64,000 nucleotides of DNA from Monoplex corrugatus (GCA_030674185.1 JAPXFY010000018.1:37057816-37121815); one strand, 5' to 3'; shown: positions 33,111-42,852, counted from the first letter of the stretch. Made by a program: numbers and translations. Notes: generated from the letters alone by a model not told the origin.

Positions 33111-33308
33111 TGTAAGATTGAATGCACTGTACAATGCGAGATAACCCTGTCATTTTGTAGCCCCATGTCCATCACAGTAAGATCCCCTGATATAGACCAA
33201 GTAACTCCCCTTGACGAATGCAACGTGAGTAGTAATAAAGCCAGTCAGACTCTATGCAGCTCTCCTTGGTTGTTCATCTGGCTCTTTCCTACCTGGCGGA
33301 ACAAAACA
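33111..33308 (+). repeat. 5' LTR
   Basis: 198 bp from TG to CA. It contains a possible polyadenylation-like AATAAAG near 33235. It is 99.5 percent identical to the 3' LTR by direct reading (one substitution). Confidence 0.95.
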
Positions 33309-33326
33309 TGGTGTCAGAAGTGGGAT
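33309..33326 (+). other. Primer-binding site, tRNA-Leu type
   Basis: TGGTGTCAGAAGTGGGAT starts directly at the LTR end and is complementary to the 3' 18 nt of a tRNA-Leu ending in TCTGACACCA. The same type of site is present in the older element at 18230-18250. Confidence 0.85.
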
Positions 33327-33594
33327 AGATGCAGCAGTAAATCTACAGCAAGTAAGTGCTCATCGAGCTATAAACCCATTACCGATCCGTTGACCCCTTT
33401 ACATTTTGCCGCCAACAACGTTGCCGAATCACTTGTAAATTCTGAGGACATTAATCCGTCAGATCAGGTACCGTGGCAGACCCCTCTCACAAGCTCTCAA
33501 AGCGGCGGGAGGACTGGCACGTAGTTTAGTGGTACGTACACAATCCCCACACAAGAATAGGCAATACGTGGTTCAGTGATACGTACAAGGAAAC

Positions 33595-36500
33595 ATGGCA
33601 TCTCAGCAACAAAATCCGGTTATGGATTGGTCTGCAACCAACCTCCATGCCGAATGGAAGCGTTTCAAACAACATGCGGAATTGATGTTTCTGGGGCCTC
33701 TGCACAGCCATACAGAGGAGAGAAAAGCTGCATTCCTGCAAATCTGGGTGGGAGACAGAGGACGTGAGATCCTAAACTCATGGAACCTTTTAGCCGAGGA
33801 AACCAAAGTACTGAACACATTGTACGCCAAGTTTGAACAACATCTCCAACCCAGAAAAAACGCAGTATTTGCACGATACATTTTTCATGAGAGAAAACAG
33901 CGACAGGATGAAACCTTTGACTCTTTTGTAACGGACCTCAGAAATCTAGCCAAGGAGTGCGCATATGACAAACCCGAAGAGATGGTCAGGGACCGGATTG
34001 TGTCAGGCATATCGTCCCAGGATCTGCGGGAGAAGCTACTGACTGAAGGAGATAACCTTACCATGGTCAAAGCCATAGATATCGCCAACTGCCATGAGAC
34101 AACCAGACAGCACCTCAGGTCTATGGCCAGCAAGACCAATGAAAATGTCGACGCAATCAGCAAACCACCGGTGCACAGACAGCCCCAGCAACAGTGGCAA
34201 CGCGGCCAAGGCAACAGGCCTCAACAAAACCACCCTGAAGCCAACGACTGTCGGAACTGTGGAAGAAAACACAGGAGAAGAGAGTGCCCTGCTTTTGGCC
34301 AAACGTGCAATCACTGTAAGAAGAAAAACCACTGGGCCACAGTATGCCTGACCAAGAAACGAGAGCAGAACTACACACAGGCAATCCACACTGTGGAAGA
34401 AGAGGAAGAGGGCGAACCACCTCTGTATGTATCCACGATATCAAGCACAGCCGATCTTCCGGACGTCGCCTACGCAGATATCATCATCAACGCAAACGAT
34501 ACAGTGCGTTTTAAAATAGACACTGGGGCACAAGTCAATGTCATCCCATTGCCCACGTACAACAAGATGTCAGAACCACCACCAATGCAGACTTGCAAAG
34601 ACAACTTAGTGGGCTACACTGGGCAACCAATTAAACTCGCCGGCTTTTGCCACCTGACAGGAACGTTCAAAGGGCACACGTACACCGGCAGATTCTACAT
34701 TGCTGACACCCCTTCCCAACCAGTCCTTGGTCTCCAAGCGTCCCTGAAACTCCAACTCATAAAGCTGATTCTCTCAGTTACCACCACTCCAGCTAGCAAA
34801 GGGTCAATCCTTCAAGAATACAAGGAACTGTTCTCAGGACTAGGCTCCCTGGAAGGCAAAATCACCCTCCATCTCAAGCCAGACGCCATTCCGATCGTCC
34901 ACCCACCAAGGCGCGTTCCGCACGCACTCAAGAATAAGCTGAAAGAGGAACTGACAAAGATGGAGGGCAATGGTGTCATCACCAAAGTCACTGAGCCAAC
35001 AGACTGGGTAAACTCGCTCGTCGTGGTAGAAAAACCCAACGGAAAACTACGAATCTGTCTAGATCCCAAAGACCTGAACACTGCGATAAAACGCCCCCAC
35101 TACCCCATGCCAACATTGGAGGATGCGCTTGCCAAAATGGCTGGTGCCAAGTACTTCAGCACATTAGATGCCCAGTCAGGATACTGGCAGCTCCAACTAG
35201 ACGAACAGTCCTCGTACCTTACCACCTTTAACACCCCATTTGGGCGCTACAGGTTCAACAGACTCCCCTTTGGCATCAATAGCTCGCAAGATGACTTCCA
35301 GAGAAAAATGGACGAAATCTTCGAGGACCTACCCGGGGTAACTGCCCTGATTGACGACATCATTGTCAGTGGGAAGACCATCGAAGAGCATGACAAGAAC
35401 CTGCGAGCAGCACTCAACAGGGCCGCTGCAAGAAATCTGAAGCTGAACCCAGACAAGCTCATTGTGGGGAGACGAGAAGTGAAATACTTTGGCCATATTA
35501 TTTCGGCAGAGGGACTGAAACCCGACCCCTCCAAGATACGGGCAATCCAAGACATGGCCCCACCAGCAGACAAAAAGGAGCTACAAACGATCATGGGAAT
35601 GATCACCTATCTGGCAAAATTCGCACCGAACCTCTCAGAACTCACAAAACCGATCCGGGACCTTCTCAAAGAAGATGCAGAGTTCACCTGGGATACGCCA
35701 CAACAACAAGCCCTCGAAGAGACGAAGCGAACCATTCTCAGCCAACCAGTACTCGCTTTCTTCCAGCCAGGGGAACCCGTCACACTACAAGTGGATGCCA
35801 GCAAGAATGGGTTAGGCGCAGTAATCCTCCAAAGTGGCAGGCCAATAGCCTTCGCTTCGAAAAGCTTGAGTCAATCAGAGCAGCAGTACGCACAGATAGA
35901 GAAGGAACTGTACGCAATACTGTTTGGGTGCAAGCGTTTCCACCAGTACATATACGGCAATGAAATCACTGTCCAAACTGACCACAAGCCGCTTGAAAGC
36001 ATTACAAAGAAACCTCTCAGCGCAGCACCAGCCCGGTTGCAACGCATGCTACTCCAGCTGCAGAAGTACAACCTCCGGATCATTCATGTTCCCGGCAAGG
36101 AAATCCCTGTGGCAGACACACTGTCCAGGAAATATCTGCCAGCAGAGCCAGAAGACGAAATGCTCAAAGACCTTGACGTCCAAGTCCACACTATCATTTC
36201 CAACATGCCTGTATCCGACAGAAAGATGCAACAAATCCAAGCAGCCACCCAGAACGACCCCCAAATGCAGGACCTGAAGAGTGCCATACAAGATGGATGG
36301 CCCCGATATCGCCAGAACTGCAAGGAAAGCATCGCTGATTTCTGGAACTTCCGTGACGAACTGGCCATAGTTGATGGCGTAATCTTCAAAGGGAGCAAGA
36401 TACTGATCCCTCCCCCTCTACGCCCCGAAATGCTGGACACAATACATTCAGGGCACTTTGGGATTGAAAAGACACAACAGCGTGCAAGGGAGATCCTCTT

Positions 36501-36603
36501 CTGGCCCGGCATGACAACTCAGATTTATAACAAAGTTGCGGGCCTGCCCCATCTGCGCACCCACAAGACCCTCAAACCCCAAAGAACCCATGATACCCCA
36601 TGA
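33595..36603 (+). CDS. Gypsy gag-pol polyprotein up to the integrase start
   Basis: 1002 codons from ATG at 33595. Gag occupies about residues 1-260, with two zinc knuckles at 219-251 (one CX2CX3HX4C variant, one standard CX2CX4HX4C). The protease active site is DTGA at 309-312. Reverse transcriptase spans about 420-620: motif A LDAQSGYWQL with D525, and the catalytic pair at D587 D588, where the usual tyrosine is L585 (LIDDI). RNase H follows with D734, D796 and a VADTLSR end at about 839-845. Integrase begins with H951 and H954 of the HHCC finger and then leaves frame near residue 981. Gag and pol are one frame with no stop or shift between them. The last 21 residues are out-of-frame read-through. 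Confidence 0.9.
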   Translation: MASQQQNPVMDWSATNLHAEWKRFKQHAELMFLGPLHSHTEERKAAFLQIWVGDRGREILNSWNLLAEETKVLNTLYAKFEQHLQPRKNAVFARYIFHERKQRQDETFDSFVTDLRNLAKECAYDKPEEMVRDRIVSGISSQDLREKLLTEGDNLTMVKAIDIANCHETTRQHLRSMASKTNENVDAISKPPVHRQPQQQWQRGQGNRPQQNHPEANDCRNCGRKHRRRECPAFGQTCNHCKKKNHWATVCLTKKREQNYTQAIHTVEEEEEGEPPLYVSTISSTADLPDVAYADIIINANDTVRFKIDTGAQVNVIPLPTYNKMSEPPPMQTCKDNLVGYTGQPIKLAGFCHLTGTFKGHTYTGRFYIADTPSQPVLGLQASLKLQLIKLILSVTTTPASKGSILQEYKELFSGLGSLEGKITLHLKPDAIPIVHPPRRVPHALKNKLKEELTKMEGNGVITKVTEPTDWVNSLVVVEKPNGKLRICLDPKDLNTAIKRPHYPMPTLEDALAKMAGAKYFSTLDAQSGYWQLQLDEQSSYLTTFNTPFGRYRFNRLPFGINSSQDDFQRKMDEIFEDLPGVTALIDDIIVSGKTIEEHDKNLRAALNRAAARNLKLNPDKLIVGRREVKYFGHIISAEGLKPDPSKIRAIQDMAPPADKKELQTIMGMITYLAKFAPNLSELTKPIRDLLKEDAEFTWDTPQQQALEETKRTILSQPVLAFFQPGEPVTLQVDASKNGLGAVILQSGRPIAFASKSLSQSEQQYAQIEKELYAILFGCKRFHQYIYGNEITVQTDHKPLESITKKPLSAAPARLQRMLLQLQKYNLRIIHVPGKEIPVADTLSRKYLPAEPEDEMLKDLDVQVHTIISNMPVSDRKMQQIQAATQNDPQMQDLKSAIQDGWPRYRQNCKESIADFWNFRDELAIVDGVIFKGSKILIPPPLRPEMLDTIHSGHFGIEKTQQRAREILFWPGMTTQIYNKVAGLPHLRTHKTLKPQRTHDTP

Positions 36604-37513
36604 AATACCATCCCGTCCATGGCAGAAGGTAGCCACTGACCTCTTCACATGGGACAACAAACAGTATCTCATCACTGTGGACTACTATAGCCGCTTCCTA
36701 GAAGTAGACGAGCTGACCAGCACCACCTCCAGTGCCATCATCCGCAGGCTGGCCGTCCACTTTGCCAGACATGGCATACCCGAGGTCGTCATCAGTGATA
36801 ACGGCCCACAGTTTTCTGCGGAAGAGTTCACCAACTTTGCATCAACCTGGGATTTCAAACACACCACTAGCAGCCCAGGCTATCCCCAGTCAAATGGTCT
36901 CGCTGAGAAATCGGTGCAGACAATGAAGAACATCCTGAGCAGAGCAAAAGCAGAAGGCAAAAACCCCCTACTCAGCCTCCTCGAGTACAGGAGTACCCCG
37001 GTAGATGGGCTGAAATCCCCAGCGCAACTTTTAATGGGCCGCCAGTTACGGTCCGTCCTACCCACTGCCGCACAGCAGCTCGATCCAACGACGGTTGACC
37101 CAACCACAGTCATCTCCAGAAGACAACAACTGCAGGCCGACCAGAAGCAGTATTATGACCGCACTGCTCACACTCTGCCAACTCTCAAAAACGGGGAACA
37201 AATCTACGCACAACTAACCAAGGGTGACACGTGGAAACCAGCGACAGTTGTGGGGCCAACTGACAGCCCCAGATCGTTCCGCATCCAGACACCTGAAGGT
37301 CACCAGTTCCGGAGGAATCGCCGTTTTTTGCGCCAATCCTGTCAGACGCCACCACCCAAGACAGTACAACCCAGCAAGGTCGAACCTCCAGAGCAACTTC
37401 CTGAAGTGCCTCTCCCCACGCCTTGCCAAGATGTTCCCATCACCCCTCCGATGGAGACTTACGTGACCCGGAGCGGCCGAAACGTGAATCCACCAGAGAA
37501 GCTAAACCTGTAA
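36536..37513 (+). CDS. Gypsy integrase, frame after the break
   Basis: 325 codons in the +1 frame relative to gag-pol. They start with the two cysteines of the HHCC finger (C4, C7), then the catalytic D35, D88 and E124 with a D-35-E spacing (TDLF, SDNGPQF, GLAEKSVQT). A C-terminal domain follows to about residue 260 and a proline-rich end. There is no ATG at its start (TTG at 36536), so expression requires the upstream frame. It ends 212 bp before the 3' LTR. The polyprotein is interrupted between the histidine and cysteine pairs of the zinc finger. Confidence 0.85.
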   Translation: MRACPICAPTRPSNPKEPMIPHEIPSRPWQKVATDLFTWDNKQYLITVDYYSRFLEVDELTSTTSSAIIRRLAVHFARHGIPEVVISDNGPQFSAEEFTNFASTWDFKHTTSSPGYPQSNGLAEKSVQTMKNILSRAKAEGKNPLLSLLEYRSTPVDGLKSPAQLLMGRQLRSVLPTAAQQLDPTTVDPTTVISRRQQLQADQKQYYDRTAHTLPTLKNGEQIYAQLTKGDTWKPATVVGPTDSPRSFRIQTPEGHQFRRNRRFLRQSCQTPPPKTVQPSKVEPPEQLPEVPLPTPCQDVPITPPMETYVTRSGRNVNPPEKLNL

Positions 37514-37714
37514 GGTGTGACCAGACACGCCTAATAAAGACTCAGGCTGTGCCTGTAGGGCGCGACCAGCCCGCATCGCAATGTACTAGCATCAGTATTA
37601 TATCCACTACTGGAGACATAGCGAAAATAGCCTTATCTACCTTTCCTTACATTTTGTTTTCTTCTTCCTTTTTCTGTTTTGTCTTTTTATGTTTTCCTTG
37701 GCAATTTTTTTTAT

Positions 37715-37725
37715 AGGAAGGGGGA
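37715..37725 (+). other. Polypurine tract
   Basis: The purine run AGGAAGGGGGA lies immediately before the 3' LTR, where plus-strand DNA priming is expected. Confidence 0.85.
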
Positions 37726-37923
37726 TGTAAGATTGAATGCACTGTACAATGCGAGATAACCCTGTCGTTTTGTAGCCCCATGTCCATCACAGTAAGATCC
37801 CCTGATATAGACCAAGTAACTCCCCTTGACGAATGCAACGTGAGTAGTAATAAAGCCAGTCAGACTCTATGCAGCTCTCCTTGGTTGTTCATCTGGCTCT
37901 TTCCTACCTGGCGGAACAAAACA
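37726..37923 (+). repeat. 3' LTR
   Basis: 198 bp, identical to the 5' LTR except for G at 37767. It is followed at 37924-37928 by the right target-site duplication CAGAC. Confidence 0.95.
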
Positions 37924-38020
37924 CAGACAAGACAGGCGCAAATGTTCGGCCAACTGGCCTTTGTCAAGCATAAGATCACAAACAAACAACAAACAAACAT
38001 CACGTACAAAAATCAAGAGA
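37924..38020 (-). repeat. Dispersed repeat, right part beyond the gypsy insertion
   Basis: On the minus strand it contains CTTGACAAAGGCCAGTTGGC followed by CGAACATTTGCGCCTGTCTT, which continues the part at 32985-33110 once the gypsy element is removed. A plus-strand copy follows at 38045, so two copies face each other as an inverted repeat. Confidence 0.75.
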
Positions 38021-38044
38021 AAAAGTCACATTGGGCAGAGCAGC

Positions 38045-38240
38045 AGGGAAGTTTCAGTCTTTTTCTCCTAATTTTTGTATCTGGTGTTTGTTTGTTTGTG
38101 ATCTTACGCTTGACAAAGGCCAGCTGGGCCGAAAATTTGCGCCTGTCTTATCTTGTATTAAACACGAGTTCTTTTTTTTTTTTCTTTTTTTTTTTTCGTG
38201 TTTTATTTTCTGGTTCCTGTCCATTGTGCACATTCATTAT
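38045..38240 (+). repeat. Dispersed repeat, plus copy
   Basis: Runs from TTTCAGTCTTTTTCTCCTAA through TTGACAAAGGCCAGCTGGGC-CGAAAATTTGCGCCTGTCTT, a T-rich insertion and TTTCTGGTTCCTGT. It is closely similar to 63096-63260. The core can fold as a short hairpin (AGGCCAGCTGGGCC) before GAAAA. Confidence 0.75.
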
Positions 38241-38840
38241 ACACAGAGTATGTAGACTGTTCAGCAACTTAAAGTTTGCACAGTGTGAGCCAATGAGCAT
38301 GCATACATGCATTTGAGAAAAATCGAAACGCTAAAAACGAAACAATCACAGAAACAAACAAACAAAAACTATATCAAAAACAACTTGCACTCTCAGTAGA
38401 AACACTCACCTTACTGAAGAAAGACCCCATAATGAAAACACAAAAATAACAGCATCATAAAACAGCTACCAAAGCTATTTTTGTTATGTTATTGTTTAAA
38501 GGCCAGCCGAATGCGTAGAGCCATATCAGGGCTATAACCGCTTCAAAACATACAAAACTTCAACAGGAAAAAAAAAAGGAAAGAAAATTAGATACACATA
38601 TCAATGCATTCGCTCACATAATCTAAGGACATGCCCCCGGCGTTGACCACTCCGTCCAATCTAACGCACAGGGGAAATTTAAAAAAAACACACCTGAATA
38701 CAAAGATAAGCATACATAAGGACACAAAACATATATAAAAACAGGCATAAATTACCTAAAATTGCTTCCTCATATCTCACCTCCCTTGAGCCAAAAATGC
38801 ACTTAATACATGTACCCAATTATCAATCCTAAGAAAAAGT
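38241..38840. other. Unassigned AT-rich interval
   Basis: No gene. A stretch near 38500-38545 (AAAGGCCAGCCGAATGCGTA ... CAGGGCTATAACCGC) has the look of a dispersed repeat, but no second copy was found in the window. Confidence 0.4.
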
Positions 38841-38849
38841 GCATAAAAC

Positions 38850-39172
38850 TTTATCTCTCTCTCTATCTATCTATCTATTTCCTCTCCATTTATCTCTATT
38901 TCTATTTCTCTCCTTCTCTATCTCCCTCTCTATCTTGCTCTATCTCTCTCTCTCTATCTCTCTATCTCCTCTTCTCTCTATCTTCTCTTCTATCTTCTGT
39001 ATCTCTCTCTTTCTCTCTATCTCTCTCTCTCTCCCTCTGTATATCTCTCTCTCTCTCTCTCTCTCTCCCTCTCTGTCTCTCTCTCTCTCTGTCTATATCT
39101 CTCTGTCTATCTCTCTCTGTGTCTCTCTCTCTCTCCCTGTCTCTGTCTCTCTCGCTCTCTCTCTTGACCCCA
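38850..39172. repeat. (CT)n/(TATC)n low-complexity tract
   Basis: A pyrimidine-rich run with TATC, TCTC and TGTC variants. Frames encoding poly-Ser-Leu are artefacts. Confidence 0.95.
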
Positions 39173-39297
39173 ACCTACCCTCTATATATGTACAAACCTA
39201 CGGAACTTTCTAGACACATTTCAAACAGTAATGTGCTGGACAAACCTTTACACACGAACAACGTGTATTATTTCACCCTAGAATTATACAGAAGAAC

Positions 39298-40066
39298 ACT
39301 GCTGGGCCATACAAACTCACGCCTCACGTCTCACGCCTCATGTTTAACGCCTCACGCGTAAATAGAAAAATGAACAGACGAGGTCTCTCTTGCGCGGGGC
39401 CATGCAACTCCACTCACGCTTCACGCTTCATGGTTCACGGTTCACGCGATAAAGGAGAAGTTGGACTGTCCACTTTTTTCGATGCGTGAAGTTGAAGTTC
39501 CTAGTTACCATTGGCCATTTCAATTCTCCTCACATGCGGGATGGATGACTACAAAGAAAAATTGATCGAGTTGGTCCGGGCAAAGCCCCTCCTCTGGAAT
39601 CTGCGTGTGCCTGACTACAAGGACAAAGATAAAAAAAACAAACAAACAAACAAACAAACAAACAAACAAACAAAAACAAAACAAAACACAAGTTTGGGAA
39701 GACTTGGCGAAGATTCTGAACGAACCCAAAGTTAAGGAGATGAATGGAATGTACGGTGGAATTTTCCTCGTGATTCTCTAAGAAATGTTCTTTGCATCAT
39801 ATGCTTTGTCTCTTTCGCTTCCTCCTCCTGAGCAAGAGCAAAATCAGGAGGTCTTCTCGTCGGAAGAATCCATCTTCGGAAAAAGAAACAAACCACGAAT
39901 ATTGTCTCTGATCAATTGAGCAAACAGCGCTGTATTCTGGCACCGTCAACACAAAACAGACGCGTGAGCAGTGAGGCGTGAGCTGCTGTGGTCTCAGTGC
40001 ATGAAATGTGAGGCGTGAAGCATGAGGCGTGAGCGTGAGGCATGGGTTCTATGGCCCAGCAGCCGT
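39298..40066 (+). mobile_element. Inverted-repeat-bounded segment with a MADF-domain remnant
   Basis: The ends are imperfect inverted repeats: CTGCTGGGCCATA at 39299 and its complement TATGGCCCAGCAG at about 40052-40064, with further inward similarity over some 50 bp (TCACGCCTCACGTCTCACGC-type sequence). Inside, a frame from 39541 reads MDDYKEKLIELVRAKPLLW, then NLRVPDYKDKDKK, and after a (CAAA)n tract another frame reads VWEDLAKILNEPKVKEMNG. Together these are the two halves of a MADF (Myb/SANT-like) DNA-binding domain split by microsatellite growth. MADF proteins accompany PIF/Harbinger transposases, so a decayed DNA transposon is likely; a host MADF exon remains possible. No clear target-site duplication was seen. 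Confidence 0.55.
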
Positions 40067-40580
40067 AAACTACTTTACTTTCAGTACGTGAACAGCGTGA
40101 ACTGTCAACGTTTTCATTCTGGAAACACTGAGCAAAGTTTAACACGTAAATAATGTGAATCATTGATGTAAATCTTTTCATTCCAGATTTTAAAAAAAAA
40201 ACATGGATAAAAACAGACTGCACTCAACTAAATCCAACACTGGACACTAGAGTACTTACATCATTTTACATTCTTGAGACATTTAAGCCTTCCAAAAAGG
40301 AAAAAAGGAGGTCAAAATTAGCAATGGAAACGGTGCTCTTTTATTTTCGGACGATTAAATTTTCAAAACTGTATTTTGGGTTTTTTTCTGACACTCCTTA
40401 TCGATTACATGATGCATTATGTGATATTGTGTCCACTTTCTTTGAGATGACTGAATGCTTGTTTCGTAGGTAGTTCACTGTACATTTGTCTGTCGTGTTT
40501 ATCTGGTTGATTTAATGTACATTTGTGTGATGCGTCTTACTTACATTTGGAAAGACAGATGTTTAGGAAATAAGCTCAAA
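40067..40580. other. Unassigned interval
   Basis: AT-rich, no coding frame or repeat recognised. Confidence 0.45.
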
Positions 40581-40589
40581 CTTAAAATA

Positions 40590-41040
40590 CTGTAAACACG
40601 AATTTGGCCCGTTGTGTTATATGCAAGTGAAGGATTGACTCTTAAAGCTGCAGATGAAAAGAGAATCAAAAGTGCAGAGATGTGGTTCTGCAGAAGACTC
40701 CTAAGAAGAAGCTGTACTGAAGGACGAACAAACCAAAGCATTCTGGAAGAACTGAACAAACAACCTGAACTTTGAGGCCTGGTTAGGAAAATGAAAATGA
40801 AATACTTTGAACATGCTATGAGACATCAGAGCTGTCATGTAATGAAGAAAGTGGCCCAGGGCAAAATGGAGGGCAAGAGACGACACAGAAGACCGCCGAC
40901 TTCCTACATGTATGTAGAGAGCACAGCCAAGTGGACGAAGTTACCGAAAGACGATATCTCGGAAGGACTGCAGACAGAAGAGGATAGAGACAGCTGACGG
41001 AGCATGTATCAGCGGCTACCATCAAGAATGATGTCGCTGA
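40590..41040 (+). mobile_element. LINE reverse transcriptase C-terminal fragment
   Basis: Plus-strand blocks LYASEGLTLKAADEKRI, then SAEMWFCRRLLRR, then LVRKMKMKYFEHAMRH, then KVAQGKMEGKRRHRRP, the C-terminal domain order of LINE reverse transcriptases. It is interrupted by one stop near 40773 and a frame change near 41000. It has no GAT tail, and the sequence differs from the family at 41595-42286. Confidence 0.7.
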
Positions 41041-41470
41041 CAGGTGAACAGGTGTGATGTGTAACTGATCACAATGTTATCAGACTGTGAGTCATGCTGT
41101 ATGTTTGGTCTACATGTGTATATGTACGTGATTTGTGATTATAAACATATTGTACATACACTTGGCCTGAAAGAAAAACCTTAACAAAGGAAAGGGGGTG
41201 GGGTGGAGGTCTGGATTCTGTTACAAAAGGTGAAAACCTTCAACAGTTTTCAATACAGAACAATTTGACAGGCGCTACAATCATGCACACCCCTGAAACA
41301 GGGGTGTGATACCTTAATTTTTAAGTAAAAAAAGGTCATTTGCATAAAAAAAATCGCCTGTATATCTGTAGTAGTTGAAGTCGTTGAATGAACACAATAA
41401 TCAATAACCACTTAAACAAACACAAGCAAACAGACAAATCCAGACACATTTGCTTTCTGTCGTAATCCAG
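41041..41470. other. Unassigned interval with a short palindrome
   Basis: Only a small inverted repeat ACACCCCTGAAACAGGGGTGT at about 41288-41308 stands out. It could form a stem-loop; no function is claimed. Confidence 0.4.
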
Positions 41471-41479
41471 CGATGCATC

Positions 41480-41592
41480 CAGACACTCAACTGGTGGTTG
41501 AGTTGAGGTGGAGATTTCCAGTCTCCAAAATCAACATGTGTGCCGACATGCTAGTGCCTAAACCGCCTTTATGTGTACACACAAGCAGAATA
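41480..41592 (+). mobile_element. SINE body fragment
   Basis: Contains CTGGTGGTTGAGTTGAGGTG, then GATTTCCAGTCTCC, then AACATGTGTGCCGACATGCT-AGTGCCTAAACCGCC and GTGTACACACAAGCAGAA, the body of a molluscan-type SINE also seen in diverged form at 32700-32905. It abuts the LINE copy that follows. Confidence 0.55.
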
Positions 41593-41594
41593 TC

Positions 41595-42290
41595 CAGTAC
41601 GAAAGTCATGGTAATCAGTAAAAAACATGAAATCCCCTCATGCCAAATACAGGAAACGGCAAAACTCTGAGACAGGTTGATAATTTTAAATATCTGGGAA
41701 CGGTCATCTCACCAGACGGCAGATGGACATCAGAAATAGCCAGCAGAATGGGCCGAGCCAAACAACATTCAAGAAGGCGAAAAGCGTTCTTACCAACAAA
41801 TACCTATCAATTGACATCAGGAAGAGATTTCTTGAACGTTATATAAATCCAATAATGTTATACGGTTGTGAGGCGTGGAGAGTCAACACGCAAAGTCAGA
41901 ACAAGATTGAGGTAGCGGAGATGTGGTTTCTAAGAAGAATGTTGCGAGTTCCATGGACAGCGAAGAAAACAAGCGAGACAGTCTTGATGGAGGCAGACAC
42001 AAGAAGATAATTGATTAGGAAGATTAGGAAAAGACGGGCAACATTTATAGGCCATTTTATGAGGACAGGGGAATTAGAGCACATGGTCACAACAGGGAAG
42101 CTGGAGGGAAAGAGAACACCACGTAGGAAGTCCAAGGAGAAAATACTGGACGGACTTGCAGGGTGGCTGAAGACAGAGAGGGTGGGAGATGTGCTTGCGG
42201 CGACAAGGGATAGATACATATGGAGGGCCATGATGGCCAATGCCATGCGGCAGGGCACATGATGATGATGATGATGATGATGACATTAAA
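41595..42290 (+). mobile_element. GAT-tail family LINE, 3' third with tail
   Basis: Best copy of the C-terminus. It starts in the VMVISKKHEIPS block, then TLRQVDNFKYLGTVISPDGR (frames change at about 41720), then a thumb with NPIMLYGCEAWRV and EMWFLRRMLRVPWTAKK, a stop at about 42008, then RRATFIGHFMRTGELEHMV, an arginine/lysine-rich stretch, KILDGLAGWLKTERVGDVL and the end MANAMRQGT. The tail is (GAT)7 at 42260-42282. It is 5'-truncated. Confidence 0.85.
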
Positions 42291-42852
42291 GATCCCGTAA
42301 GTTATGTCAATGCCTCATGACTTATGGAAACATGAAAACATGCAGCATGTCCGCCCGCAAAAGAGCCAGACTGTGGAGTTTGGAGGAGGAGGGGGGGGTG
42401 TTCAAGAGGGATTCATTGCACTCGGATAATTCCATATCTGCTGCACCCAAATCTGCCAGCAATTATCTGGCAGACTCTCTAAGCCTGTGCAAAACTGTAT
42501 GCACTGGCAAGGTCTTGAAATTGGGGACAGATGGGGTGGAGGGACTTTTGAAACACTAAGCTGACACCACCAGAATGATGGAAATATTAAGATGGACAGC
42601 GTACAGACAAGTTTTTAATGTTGCAGGCTGGGGTTGAACTTCAGATATCAGATCTTGATTCCATGGCTTTATCATAAGAACCAACCAGCCCCCTATCATA
42701 GTGGAGTGTGGTCAGATTGAATTCTCTTTACTCCACTAAAAAGTCTGATTATGTATAATGCACGGTGAGTCCAACAGTGTTTGGAGAATAGTCACGGTGA
42801 GTCCAACAGTGTTTGGAGAAAACATGATTTATATAATTGTTATTGTCCAGTG
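42291..42852. other. Interval upstream of receptor copy 2
   Basis: No supported gene. A 34-bp direct duplication (CACGGTGAGTCCAACAGTGT ...) lies at 42760-42825. A pyrimidine-rich stretch ending TTGTTATTGTCCAG at 42839-42852 resembles a splice acceptor and could start the receptor exon, in which case upstream exons lie elsewhere or have been lost. Confidence 0.45.

Larger units (their letters stand above)
33111..37923 (+). mobile_element. Young Ty3/gypsy LTR retrotransposon, complete but with a pol frameshift
   Basis: A full element of 4813 bp with two 198-bp LTRs (33111-33308, 37726-37923) beginning TGTAAGATTG and ending AACAAAACA. They differ at one base only (A at 33152, G at 37767). It has a primer-binding site, one gag-pol frame, an integrase frame and a polypurine tract, and it is flanked by CAGAC duplications. 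Order gag, protease, RT, RNase H, integrase is Ty3/gypsy. The single frame change in the integrase zinc finger makes the copy defective unless it is an assembly indel. No envelope-like frame is present. Confidence 0.95.

Noticed and set aside
32910..33524. 204-codon plus frame across the gypsy 5' LTR
   Set aside because: It runs through a dispersed repeat, the LTR and the primer site with no domain; chance open frame.
36084..36512. Minus-strand frame of 142 codons, and others antisense to 33595-37513
   Set aside because: Shadows of the gypsy polyprotein with no motif of their own.
38810..39361. 183-codon Ser/Leu-rich frame
   Set aside because: Translation of the CT-rich low-complexity tract.
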